From Rhizobium sp. ASV20 (lineage in GTDB: Bacteria; Pseudomonadota; Alphaproteobacteria; Rhizobiales; Rhizobiaceae), in contig NZ_JAELTU010000001.1 in NCBI RefSeq assembly GCF_016429015.1, positions 62,001-126,000 of the forward strand: a stretch of 64,000 nt of DNA, in the 5' to 3' direction. The notes below the pieces were generated by a model that saw only the letters and a program-made list of their open reading frames with translations, was not told the DNA's origin and did no database searches. Shown here one piece after another: positions 35,713-44,000 of the stretch. Both the position numbers and the translations under genes were made by a program. Each line of letters begins with the position of its first letter. Position 1 is the stretch's first letter.

Positions 35713-36108
35713 ATGAAAACCCTTAGGGGCCAATGTCGTTGCCGTGCCGTAACCTACGAGGTTGTCGACGACTTCGCTTATGCGGTAAACTGCCATTGTT
35801 CGAACTGCCGGCGAACGACCGGGTCGGCCTTCAAGCCTCTGGCGGGTATCCCATCCGAGAAGATCGGGATAGTCGATGGCGCGGAAAGCGTCATGGTCTA
35901 CGGCGACGCGGCGGCTCCTTACATCCACTGCAGAATATGCGGCTCGCTTCTCTATGCGATCGTCAAGGATGGCACTTACGCCCATGTTACGATGGGTACG
36001 CTTGTCGACACGCCAAGCATACGTCCCACACACCATGTTTTCGTCGCATCGAAAGCCGAGTGGTACGAAATTACCGATGATCTGCCGCAATATGCGGAAT
36101 CGGATTGA
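35713..36108 (+). CDS. GFA family (Mss4-like) zinc protein
   Basis: 131-aa protein of the glutathione-dependent-formaldehyde-activating-enzyme-like family. The zinc ligands are visible: GQCRCRAVTYEV, then CHCSNCRRTTGSAF, then CRICGSLLY. The name is historical; most such proteins have no proven role in formaldehyde metabolism. It lies alone between pdxJ and the NmrA-type reductase. Confidence 0.82.
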   Translation: MKTLRGQCRCRAVTYEVVDDFAYAVNCHCSNCRRTTGSAFKPLAGIPSEKIGIVDGAESVMVYGDAAAPYIHCRICGSLLYAIVKDGTYAHVTMGTLVDTPSIRPTHHVFVASKAEWYEITDDLPQYAESD

Positions 36109-36252
36109 TCGTTCTTCCCGCATGCGCTGGCGGCGCTATCCTCGCTGTAGTCCACACTTTGATGAAGGCGGAAGCTGCCTCGCCCCGCATTCGCGGGGAG
36201 AGGGGTTGTTCGTAGGCTAGCGGCAAGAACGCCTTGCCGGCCGTTCCAAGAC

Positions 36253-37140
36253 TCAGCCGAGCAATGCGGCCTTGTGTTCCTCGAAGAAGCTGCGCAGCGT
36301 CTGCGGTTCCTTGCCAGTCAGCTTGTTGAAGTCGTTGGTCAGGATATCGAATTTGCCGGCGCGGGTGTTGGCGTCTGCGGAGACGAGCATATCTACCACG
36401 AATGGCGGCAAGCCAGCGCCGGCGAGACCTGCGGAGAACTGCTCGTCATTGACCTGAACCACCTCAAGCGGACGCTCGGTGATCCTGCTGACGACGCTTG
36501 CCACGTCATCGATCGTCAGAGCCGTGGAGCCTGTCAGTGTATAGGTGGCATTGTCGGTGGTATCGGATGCGAGGGCTGCGGCGATGGCGAGCGCGCAATC
36601 GTTGCGGCTGATATTGCTGACGCGACCGTTGCCGGTTGCGGTATACCACTTGCCGGTTTCGATGCTGTGCGGCAGGCCATGCAGGAAGTTGTCGAAGTAC
36701 CAGGCGTCGCGCAGGATCGTGTAGCCAATGCCGCTCGCCTTGATGGCGTTTTCCGTGCCGAGATGGTCGGGCGCGAAGCTGACCAGCGAACCTTCTGGGG
36801 CCGGCATGGAGGTATAGAGAATATGCTTGACGCCGGCCTTCTTGGCGGCTTCGACGGCAGCCGTCTGCTGCTTGAGGCGCAGACCCGGAACGGCGAGCGC
36901 GTCGGTGCTGATGATCAGCAGGCGATCGACGCCAGCAAAGGCGGCGGGCAGACCGGCGACATCATCGAAATCGGCCTTGCGGGTGACGACGCCCTTGGCG
37001 GCGAGCTCGGCGAGCTTCTCAGGGCTGCGCGTAGCGGCAATGATGCGCCCGGGAGCGACCTTGTATGTCTCCAGCAGGTGATGAATGACGCGCTGACCAA
37101 GCTGACCGGCGGCGCCGGTGACGAGAAGAGTGCTGCTCAT
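36253..37140 (-). CDS. NmrA/QOR2-type NAD(P)H-binding reductase
   Basis: 295-aa atypical short-chain dehydrogenase. The N-terminal dinucleotide motif is [18 protein letters not shown], followed by [24 protein letters not shown] and [13 protein letters not shown] are typical of the quinone oxidoreductase 2 (YtfG) group. It is divergent from the HxlR regulator, which probably represses it, as in other HxlR-reductase pairs that respond to quinones or aldehydes. Confidence 0.85.
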   Translation of the reverse strand: MSSTLLVTGAAGQLGQRVIHHLLETYKVAPGRIIAATRSPEKLAELAAKGVVTRKADFDDVAGLPAAFAGVDRLLIISTDALAVPGLRLKQQTAAVEAAKKAGVKHILYTSMPAPEGSLVSFAPDHLGTENAIKASGIGYTILRDAWYFDNFLHGLPHSIETGKWYTATGNGRVSNISRNDCALAIAAALASDTTDNATYTLTGSTALTIDDVASVVSRITERPLEVVQVNDEQFSAGLAGAGLPPFVVDMLVSADANTRAGKFDILTNDFNKLTGKEPQTLRSFFEEHKAALLG

Positions 37141-37247
37141 GTCTTTATCCTTGTTTGACCGCCGCGGATTTGCAGGGGTTGGTTGCTCTCAAAAAGAGAC
37201 TAGCGCTACATTGGTGTTTGACTCCGACCTGTAAAGGAGGCAGTTTT

Positions 37248-37694
37248 TTGGCTCTACGTTACCAAAAGGGAACCGCCTTGAGCACCAGCACCGTCGTCAA
37301 TCTGCGTAATGCGAAGCCACAATTGCGTGACGTCGATATCAGTAAGGTCACGTTTGCGGATTGCCCGGTGCGGGATCTGGTCTCGCAGATCGGCGGCAAA
37401 TGGTCGGTGCTGCTGCTGGAGGCGCTGGCACAGCGGCCATATCGCTTCGGCGAGCTGCGCCGCATGGTGCCGGATATCTCGCAGCGCATGCTGACGCAGA
37501 CGCTGCGCGAACTTCAGCGTGACGGCTATATCGGCCGCGAGGTTTTCCCGACCAAGCCTCCGAGCGTCGAATATCGGATGACCGATCTTGGCTATTCGCT
37601 TTACGATCCGCTGGCACAGCTTCTGAACTGGGCTGAGGCCAATCACGAGGCGGTGCGTGCTGCACGCGCCAAATTCGATCAATCACCGGACTGA
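37248..37694 (+). CDS. HxlR family transcriptional regulator
   Basis: 148-aa winged-helix regulator. The HxlR core is [20 protein letters not shown], then [20 protein letters not shown] and [16 protein letters not shown], then [15 protein letters not shown]. The conserved Cys in ADCPVRD may sense electrophiles. The start is TTG 37248, decided by a perfect AAAGGAGG at 37234-37241; the next in-frame start (TTG 37278) has no such site. It is divergent from the reductase and 8 bases upstream of an FAD monooxygenase. Confidence 0.87.
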   Translation: MALRYQKGTALSTSTVVNLRNAKPQLRDVDISKVTFADCPVRDLVSQIGGKWSVLLLEALAQRPYRFGELRRMVPDISQRMLTQTLRELQRDGYIGREVFPTKPPSVEYRMTDLGYSLYDPLAQLLNWAEANHEAVRAARAKFDQSPD

Positions 37695-37702
37695 GCCTTG
37701 CC

Positions 37703-38950
37703 GTGAAGCCTCTGAAGATCGCCATTGTCGGCGCCGGCCCCGCCGGTCTTGCCGCCTCTCTCTTCCTGACCCGCGCCGGTCACGCCACTGACATTATAGA
37801 GCGTTTCGACAACCCCGCGCCGGTCGGGTCTGCGCTGATGTTGCAGCCGACCGGCCTGACCGTGCTGGAATCGCTCGGGCTTGGTCCAGCCATTCATGCG
37901 GCAGGCAATCGGATTGACCGGCTGTTCGGCACGGAAAACACCCGTGGCAATATCGTGCTGGATGTGCGCTACAGCGCCCTTTCAGGCGGTCGCTATGGGC
38001 TGGCTGTTCACCGCGCGGCTCTGTTCGATACGCTTTACGACGAAGTCTCTGCCCGCAAGCATCCAATTCTGACCGGAAAAAGGGTGATGGGCGTAATGGA
38101 GGAGGGCGACCGCAGCTATCTGTCGATAGAGGGCGGCGATCGTCTCGGACCTTATGATCTCGTCATCGATGCCAGCGGCGCGCGATCGGAGCTGGTTGCT
38201 GCGTCATCCGTGGCACCTTCGGTGCGCAATCTTGCCTATGGCGCGTTCTGGGCGACGCTGGATTGTCCGGACGGGTTGGTGGATCAGGCCGCGTTGACGC
38301 AGCGATATGACAAGGCGAGCGTCATGATCGGTGTCCTGCCGATCGGCAGCAGAAGGCCCGATGTGCCGAGGCAGGCTGCCTTGTTCTGGAGCCTGAAGGT
38401 CGCCGAGGCCGATGAGGTGCGCAGGCGTGGCCTCGATCACTGGAAGGATAGAATTCGCGGCTACTGGCCGGAATGCGAGCCGTTATTGGAGCAGATCGGC
38501 GATTGGGATCAGCTGACCCTGGCGCGCTACGCCCATCGCACGGTGACGATGCCTTATAGCGGGCGCACGGTCTTTGTCGGCGACGCCGCGCACTCCACAA
38601 GCCCTCAACTCGGGCAGGGCGCCAACATGGCGTTGCTCGATGTGGCGGCGCTGGCTCATGCGCTTGCCGAGCATGAAAACCTGCATGCCGCACTCTCTGC
38701 CTATGCGAAGGCGCGGCGGATGCATGTGCGGCTGTTCCAGCTGCTTTCGGCCGCCTTCACCCCATTTTACCAATCGGACTCAGCGGCGCTGGCCTGGATC
38801 CGCGATCGGTTGGTCGCCACCATCGTCAGAGTGCCGCCGGCACCGCAGATCCTGGCGGCGATTGTTTCCGGCACGCTGGTCGATCCCTTCGCGGCCGCCG
38901 GCCTCCGCGAAAGCGATTGGCTGCGGGCAATCGCGCCGCAGCCATCCTGA
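37703..38950 (+). CDS. FAD-dependent monooxygenase (PHBH/UbiH type)
   Basis: 415-aa flavoprotein hydroxylase. The FAD site is IAIVGAGPAGLAASLFL at the N-terminus, DLVIDASGARSELV is the DG-like motif, and TVFVGDAAHSTSPQLGQGAN is the second FAD motif. It starts at GTG 37703, 8 bases after hxlR, so the two form one operon. The aromatic substrate is unknown. Its stop abuts the convergent MFS stop with no gap (TGATCA). Confidence 0.87.
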   Translation: MKPLKIAIVGAGPAGLAASLFLTRAGHATDIIERFDNPAPVGSALMLQPTGLTVLESLGLGPAIHAAGNRIDRLFGTENTRGNIVLDVRYSALSGGRYGLAVHRAALFDTLYDEVSARKHPILTGKRVMGVMEEGDRSYLSIEGGDRLGPYDLVIDASGARSELVAASSVAPSVRNLAYGAFWATLDCPDGLVDQAALTQRYDKASVMIGVLPIGSRRPDVPRQAALFWSLKVAEADEVRRRGLDHWKDRIRGYWPECEPLLEQIGDWDQLTLARYAHRTVTMPYSGRTVFVGDAAHSTSPQLGQGANMALLDVAALAHALAEHENLHAALSAYAKARRMHVRLFQLLSAAFTPFYQSDSAALAWIRDRLVATIVRVPPAPQILAAIVSGTLVDPFAAAGLRESDWLRAIAPQPS

Positions 38951-40165
38951 TCAGTCCTTGCGTTCGGTCAGGAACACGAGCAGCGCGATCACCGGAAAGG
39001 CGATGCCGAACCACGATGCAAGGCTCCAGCCGCCGGTGGCATAGGCCCAGCCGCCAAGAGCGGAGCCGATGGCGCCTCCGGCAAAGAACGTTGCCATGTA
39101 GAGGCCGTTCAGGCGGCTGCGGTGCTCCGCGCTGAGGGCGAAGATGGCGCGCTGACCGAGCACAAGATTGGTCTGTACGCCGAAATCGAGCATGATGCCG
39201 GAAATGGTCAGCATGATCAGCGCCAGCAGCGAGCCGCCGCCCGAGAGGTGCCCGATCAGAAAGGCGAGGATAGCGAGCGTCATGGCGAAAGCGGTGGCGA
39301 GCTTCGTCCAGCCGCGATCGGCAACCCGGCCGGCGATGGGCGAGGCGATCGCGCCTGCTGCGCCGGCAAGCGCGAAGAGGGCGATGCCGTTCTGCGTCAA
39401 GCCGAAGGCGGGGCTTGCGAGAAGCAGCGGCGTCGTCGTCCAGAAGAGGCTGAACGAGCCGAACATGCACGCCTGATAGAGCGCCCGCCGTTGCAGCACC
39501 GGCGTATTGAGCGCGAGATGGCCCATGGAGGACAGCAGCTGGGTGTAGCGCAGCTTGGTATGCGGCACGCGCGTCGGCAGCACCATGCGCAGGATGACGA
39601 TCAGCCCGATCATGATGCCGGCCGAGATGAGGTAGACCGCATGCCAGGAGAGCAGTTCGGAAAGGAAGCTTGCTGCCGGGCGAGCCAGCATGATGCCGCA
39701 GAGCAGGCCGCTCATGACGTTGCCGACGACCGCACCGCGGCTGGCGTCCGGCGCCATATGGGCGGCAAAGGGCACGAGGACCTGCACGGAAACGGAAGCG
39801 AGGCCGATGCACAGCGACGCCAGCAGGAACAGCGATGGCGACCAGGCGAAGGCGGCGCCGACGAGCGCGAGCGCCGCCAGTGCGACCAGCATCAGCACAA
39901 GCTTGCGGTTCTCAAGCAGATCGCCGAGCGGCACGATCAGCAGCAGGCCGAGGCCATAGCCGATCTGGGTCAAAGTCACGATGAGGCCGGTCGCGACCGG
40001 CGAGAAGCCGAGCGATTGGCTGATCGGCCCCGCGAGCGGCTGGCCATAATAGATATTGGCTGCCACCAGCCCGCAGGCGGCGGCGAACATGAAGGTCATC
40101 AGCGGTGAAATGGTCTTTTCGGGGAGCGGTGCGCTCTCCCGTCTGGCAGCGGCAGTTGCAGACAT
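38951..40165 (-). CDS. MFS transporter
   Basis: 404-aa major-facilitator protein with twelve predicted membrane segments. TQIGYGLGLLLIVPLGDLLENRK is the motif-A region between helices 2 and 3. The family resembles drug-efflux (YnfM/Bcr-like) carriers. It follows a TetR gene on the same strand by 62 bases and is probably controlled by it. The substrate is unknown. Confidence 0.87.
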   Translation of the reverse strand: MSATAAARRESAPLPEKTISPLMTFMFAAACGLVAANIYYGQPLAGPISQSLGFSPVATGLIVTLTQIGYGLGLLLIVPLGDLLENRKLVLMLVALAALALVGAAFAWSPSLFLLASLCIGLASVSVQVLVPFAAHMAPDASRGAVVGNVMSGLLCGIMLARPAASFLSELLSWHAVYLISAGIMIGLIVILRMVLPTRVPHTKLRYTQLLSSMGHLALNTPVLQRRALYQACMFGSFSLFWTTTPLLLASPAFGLTQNGIALFALAGAAGAIASPIAGRVADRGWTKLATAFAMTLAILAFLIGHLSGGGSLLALIMLTISGIMLDFGVQTNLVLGQRAIFALSAEHRSRLNGLYMATFFAGGAIGSALGGWAYATGGWSLASWFGIAFPVIALLVFLTERKD

Positions 40166-40227
40166 GTCTTGTCCTCGGTGCGGGCATGGGGGCTTTTGGG
40201 AGGGGTGCCCGGATATTTCCAAAAAAA

Positions 40228-40845
40228 TCAATTCAATAGTTTCATCGCCGCCTCAGCGACGGCGAGCATGCGTTCAGGTTTGGGACCGGTCTTGCCGATG
40301 ATGCGCATCCCTTTCGTGAGGCACAGTATCGCGCAGGCGGTGCCTTCGGCGTCGACATCTTGCGATATCGATCCATCCGCCTGTCCCAGCCGGATGAGAT
40401 CGAGGATGCGCCGCTCGTCGAAGTTGAAAGCCATGGCGACGCGCCCCGCCACTTCTTCGTGGAAAAGTGCCAGTTCGGTCGCGCTGCCAACGACGAGGCA
40501 GCCGCGACGACCGATTTCGCCGCAGGACGATTCAGCGAAGAAGGCCGTCAATGCGAAAAGCTTTGCACGGCCATTGGCAGCCTCGGCAAGACGCGTCTCG
40601 ATCAGCTGTTGGCGGACTTGGCGATAGCGATCGAAGGACGCAAGGAAGATGCCACGCTTATCGCCGAAGGCCTTGTAGACACTGCCGGCTGTCAGGCCCA
40701 TGGCCTCCGTCAGCTCGCTGATGGAAGCTGCATGATAGCCGCGCTCGGAAAAGACCCTCAGCGCCTCATCGAGGGCTGCGTCCATGTCGAATTCCCGCGG
40801 GCGACCGCGAAGCTTTGGGGCGATATCGATTGTATTCGTCGTCAT
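40228..40845 (-). CDS. TetR/AcrR family regulator
   Basis: 205-aa repressor. The N-terminal HTH includes EALRVFSERGYHAASISELT and GLTAGSVYKAFGDKRGIF, followed by a variable helical ligand-binding domain. It precedes the MFS exporter in the same direction. A palindrome lies 13 bases upstream of its start codon, the expected position for autorepression of a tetR-mfs operon. Confidence 0.87.
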   Translation of the reverse strand: MTTNTIDIAPKLRGRPREFDMDAALDEALRVFSERGYHAASISELTEAMGLTAGSVYKAFGDKRGIFLASFDRYRQVRQQLIETRLAEAANGRAKLFALTAFFAESSCGEIGRRGCLVVGSATELALFHEEVAGRVAMAFNFDERRILDLIRLGQADGSISQDVDAEGTACAILCLTKGMRIIGKTGPKPERMLAVAEAAMKLLN

Positions 40846-40857
40846 GCGACTCTTTTA

Positions 40858-40873
40858 GGAAATGATCGTTTCC
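40858..40873. promoter_or_regulatory. TetR operator candidate
   Basis: GGAAATGATCGTTTCC is a dyad in which GGAAA, GATC and TTTCC are symmetric and only the flanking T/G pair is not. It is 13 bases before the TetR start codon, inside the likely promoter. Confidence 0.55.
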
Positions 40874-40956
40874 AAATCAAGCGAATTTTGCGACGCAGCA
40901 TGATTTGTGCACGCAGTTTGTCAGTCGCCGAAGGTCCGATGCTAAGTTTGTTGCCG

Positions 40957-41463
40957 CTATTCCTTGATGACGGCCATATGGATCGCGTCTTTATACCGCC
41001 CGTCTATGCGCACGGATTTGCGAGCTAGCCCTTCCCGCACAAAGCCGACTTTCTCGTAGAGTGCTATGGCCCGGCTATTGTCGGCGTGAACGCTGAGTTC
41101 TACGCGTTCGATGCCGACGTTGCGGGCGGCCTTCAGTGTTGCCTCGATCAACTTGCGACCAATACCCTGACCACGAAAGGCTGGTAAGATTCCCATTCCA
41201 AGCCGACCCGCATGGGCATGAGACGGGAAGCCATGGCGGCTGATGTCGCACCAGCCGACCACATCGCCATTCGCAAGCGCCACGAATTGCGGGTTTCCTT
41301 TGGCGATCATTTCGAGCACGAAAGCGCGGATTTGCTCCAGCGGGAACGCTTCAAGCATGGACAGATATTCCCGTTCGCGCGCGACCGTGTCGAGTGCCTT
41401 GTGAAAACCCTCAATGTGCTCGCTGGCGATGGGGCGGATCAGGATGTCGGTGCTGGCGGTCAT
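40957..41463 (-). CDS. GNAT N-acetyltransferase
   Basis: 168-aa single-domain acetyltransferase. It carries LGMGILPAFRGQGIGRKLIE, with the R/Q-x-x-G-x-G/A acetyl-CoA loop, and NVGIERVELSVHADNSRAIALYEKVGF, typical of RimI-like and YhhY-like enzymes. It is a lone gene between TetR and the MarR-GNAT protein. The substrate is unknown. Confidence 0.85.
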   Translation of the reverse strand: MTASTDILIRPIASEHIEGFHKALDTVAREREYLSMLEAFPLEQIRAFVLEMIAKGNPQFVALANGDVVGWCDISRHGFPSHAHAGRLGMGILPAFRGQGIGRKLIEATLKAARNVGIERVELSVHADNSRAIALYEKVGFVREGLARKSVRIDGRYKDAIHMAVIKE

Positions 41464-41546
41464 AGGCGAATGTCTCGATGCAAATTAGGGGTGCATCGAG
41501 ACTAGGACTCAACTTGTGCCTTGTCCATGTCTGCGTAGAGCCAACT

Positions 41547-42476
41547 CTAAAGATTGAGTTCCCAGGTCTGGCCGTTCAATTCCGGCCCGAACATGCGATG
41601 CTTTTCTTCCGCCACCAGTCTGAAGCCGGCCTTGATGTAGATAGCCCGCGCAGTATCGAGGATGTCGTTCGTCCAGAGCGAGAGCTTGGTGTAGCCGACC
41701 TCGCGGGAGAAGCGAATGCATTCATCGACCAGCAGTTTGCCGAGGCCGAGGCCGCGTGCCGTCTTGTCGACATAGAGCAGCCTGAGCTTGGCGACGCCAT
41801 TGCCACTGTCGGCGACCATAATCGAGCCGACATTCAAGCCGCCGCGCTCTGCGATCCAGCACCGTTCCTTTTCGGGATTGAAGCTGGCCAGGAACTTTCC
41901 GGCGACTTCGGCGGCAAGAGCCTCGAAACGATGATCCCATCCGAGTTCGCCGCAGTAGAAGCGCGCCTGGCTTTGCACGATCCAGCCGATGTCGCCATGG
42001 CGATGAGGGCGGATGATTGCAGGTGACGGCGCTGCGCGGTTTGCACCGAGCGTATCCTGGATCGTCCGCATCGCTTCGACGATCCGTTCCGGCTCACCCA
42101 TGGCAAGTCTGTCGAAATATTCGGAGATCTGGGTACGGGAGCGACGAACGAATTCCTGAAACTGAGCCTGTCCCTTGTCGGTGACTTGGATGATTTGGCT
42201 GCGCGCATCGTCGGGATCTGGCTTCGTTTCGATCAAGCCATCTTCACGGAAGCGCTTGACGATGCGGCTGAGATAGGCGGGATCGAGATGCAGTTCGCGT
42301 GTCAGCGTCGAAGCGGCGACGCCGCCGCGAAAGCCGACTTCGAAGAGAACACGGACATCCGTCAGCGTGTAAGGACTATCGAGGTAGGCCTTGTTCAAGA
42401 CGCCGAGGAAGTTCGTATAGAAGCGATTGAAGTCGCGAACGGCGTCAATGGTTGCGAATTCTGTATCGGAGGGCAT
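41547..42476 (-). CDS. MarR-type HTH fused to GNAT acetyltransferase
   Basis: 309-aa two-domain protein. Residues about 1-150 are a MarR winged helix with ALTDVRVLFEV-like and LHLDPAYLSRIVKRFREDGLIE (recognition region, shown in part). Residues about 160-309 are a GNAT domain with LLYVDKTARGLGLGKLLVDE and IYIKAGFRLVAEEKH. Such fusions are common, but the link between acetylation and DNA binding is not understood. Upstream lie a perfect 13-bp MarR-like palindrome and a hairpin that covers the ribosome-binding site. Confidence 0.88.
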   Translation of the reverse strand: MPSDTEFATIDAVRDFNRFYTNFLGVLNKAYLDSPYTLTDVRVLFEVGFRGGVAASTLTRELHLDPAYLSRIVKRFREDGLIETKPDPDDARSQIIQVTDKGQAQFQEFVRRSRTQISEYFDRLAMGEPERIVEAMRTIQDTLGANRAAPSPAIIRPHRHGDIGWIVQSQARFYCGELGWDHRFEALAAEVAGKFLASFNPEKERCWIAERGGLNVGSIMVADSGNGVAKLRLLYVDKTARGLGLGKLLVDECIRFSREVGYTKLSLWTNDILDTARAIYIKAGFRLVAEEKHRMFGPELNGQTWELNL

Positions 42477-42477
42477 T

Positions 42478-42512
42478 GGACATCGTCTCCTTGGCTATAG
42501 GAGACGGTGTCC
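42478..42512 (-). promoter_or_regulatory. Hairpin covering the Shine-Dalgarno of the MarR-GNAT gene
   Basis: In the message, GGACACCGUCUCC and GGAGACGAUGUCC pair over 13 positions with one C-A mismatch around a 9-base loop. The 3' arm contains AGGAGA, the only Shine-Dalgarno sequence, and the hairpin ends one base before the AUG. When folded it should block translation. The same symmetry could serve as a DNA operator. Confidence 0.55.
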
Positions 42513-42521
42513 ATCATTTAT

Positions 42522-42534
42522 TTGACTGAGTCAA
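42522..42534. promoter_or_regulatory. MarR operator candidate
   Basis: TTGACTGAGTCAA is a perfect 6-1-6 palindrome 46-58 bases before the MarR-GNAT start. Its size and symmetry fit a MarR dimer, and TTGACT may double as a -35 element. Autoregulation is the simplest reading. Confidence 0.5.
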
Positions 42535-42548
42535 GTATATTGATTGAC

Positions 42549-43265
42549 CTAAGCGGCGCGACTGCGTGCGCTTTCGTCTGCGAGAGCGAAGTCGACGGCG
42601 GCTTCGGCATGGATCGTCGTCGTATCGAAGCCGGGCAGGATCAGCGCATTGGGATCGAGGATGAGGCAAATCTCGGTGCAGCCGAGAATGACGCTGTCGG
42701 CACCTTCGGCCTTGGCGCGCTCGATAATGTCGTGAAGCTTGCTGCGGGACTCGTCCTTGATGATGCCGGCGCAAAGCTCGTTGAAGATTATGTCATGGGT
42801 CACGGTCCGGTCATCCGGGCCGGGAACCATGATGGAGATGCCGTTCTGCTGCATGCGCTCGGCATAGAAGCCGTGTTCCATCGTGTAGCGCGTGGCAAGC
42901 AGCAGTGGCTTCACCCGGCCGGCGGCCTTCAGCGCTGCGGCAGTTTCGTCGATGATATGAATGAGCGGTACGGAAATGCGCGAGGCGACTTCCGGGGCAA
43001 TCAGATGCATGGTGTTGGTGCAGATGAGCACGCATTCGGCGCCGGCTGCCTGCAGGCGATGAGCGACGCCGCCGAGGCGAGCGGCCGCATCGTCCCAACG
43101 CCCGGCCTTCTGCAAAGCGACGATTTCTTCGAAGTTGACCGAGTACATCAGCACTTCGGCGGAGGAGAGACCACCCAGTCGGTCACGGACCATCTCGTTG
43201 ATCTGACGATAATAAACCGCCGAGCTTTCGAAACTCATGCCGCCGATGAGACCTATGGTGCGCAT
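42549..43265 (-). CDS. Aspartate/glutamate racemase family protein
   Basis: 238-aa cofactor-independent amino-acid racemase. The two catalytic cysteines are visible in VLICTNTMH and VILGCTEI, the hallmark of the family. The N-terminus is TIGLIGGMSFESSAVYYRQI. It resembles YgeA/RacX-type broad-specificity enzymes. ATG 43265 starts the domain. It is divergent from an Lrp/AsnC regulator with paired palindromes between them, suggesting amino-acid-responsive control. Confidence 0.87.
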   Translation of the reverse strand: MRTIGLIGGMSFESSAVYYRQINEMVRDRLGGLSSAEVLMYSVNFEEIVALQKAGRWDDAAARLGGVAHRLQAAGAECVLICTNTMHLIAPEVASRISVPLIHIIDETAAALKAAGRVKPLLLATRYTMEHGFYAERMQQNGISIMVPGPDDRTVTHDIIFNELCAGIIKDESRSKLHDIIERAKAEGADSVILGCTEICLILDPNALILPGFDTTTIHAEAAVDFALADESARSRAA

Positions 43266-43326
43266 ATGCTGTTCTCCGCTTCCCGTTTGTAAGTAGGGCA
43301 ATAGTGCTGTGATTCACGCGCCTTGT

Positions 43327-43395
43327 GTTTGCAAACTTTGTGGGATCGTTACCCTTATCCGCAATAATTTGCACAAAACTTCAAATCTGTGCAAA
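43327..43395. promoter_or_regulatory. Lrp-type operators between racemase and Lrp genes
   Basis: Two dyads share the word TTTGCA. A perfect 10-bp palindrome GTTTGCAAAC lies at 43327-43336. An 8-bp inverted repeat TTTGCACA (43368-43375) / TGTGCAAA (43388-43395) has a 12-base AT-rich spacer. They fit multiple Lrp dimer sites in a divergent promoter. Confidence 0.55.
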
Positions 43396-43426
43396 ATGAT
43401 GGCGCGACAATGAAGGGCAACCGCAC

Positions 43427-43891
43427 ATGCTTGACGAACGTGACCGAAAGATCCTCGAAATCTTGCAGGCCGATGCCGGTACATCGGTAACGGAGCTTGC
43501 CGATCGTGTGGCTCTTTCGGTCTCGGCCTGTTCGCGGCGCATCCAGCGGCTGGAGGAAAGCGGCCATATTGCCCGGCGCATCGTTGTGCTCGACCGCGAG
43601 AAGATGGGGGTGCCGACCACCGTCTATGCGATGATCAAGACTGCGCATCATGCTGACGAATGGATCGAGGCCTTCCGCAAGGCGATCGGTGATATTCCGG
43701 AAATCGTCGAGGCGCATCGGCTCACCGGCAATTACGACTACATTCTGAAAATCGTGTTGCCGCGGGTGGAGCATTACGACGTTATCTACAAGATGTTGGT
43801 GCGCAAGATCGAGCTTTTCGACGTCTCGGCCTCGATCTCCATGGAGGAGTTGAAAGGCGGCACATCCATTCCCGTCGGTTATGCGCCGTAG
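43427..43891 (+). CDS. Lrp/AsnC family regulator
   Basis: 154-aa regulator. The N-terminal HTH is LDERDRKILEILQADAGTSV and ELADRVALSVSACSRRIQRL. The C-terminal RAM domain includes VEAHRLTGNYDYILKIVLP, where amino-acid effectors bind between subunits. It is divergent from the racemase gene and likely regulates it. Confidence 0.9.
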   Translation: MLDERDRKILEILQADAGTSVTELADRVALSVSACSRRIQRLEESGHIARRIVVLDREKMGVPTTVYAMIKTAHHADEWIEAFRKAIGDIPEIVEAHRLTGNYDYILKIVLPRVEHYDVIYKMLVRKIELFDVSASISMEELKGGTSIPVGYAP

Positions 43892-44000
43892 GCGTTTTGC
43901 AGTATTGTGACGACGCAGGGGTGCCATGCATAAAAGAGAGTTGCTGCTTGGTCGTCTCAACCCTACGTTTTCCAGCGAAACATAGCCGTGAGGTGTTGCC

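Noticed and set aside
38948..38953. Back-to-back stop codons forming TGATCA between the monooxygenase and MFS genes
   Set aside because: It is a chance consequence of two abutting convergent TGA stops; nothing suggests a regulatory role.
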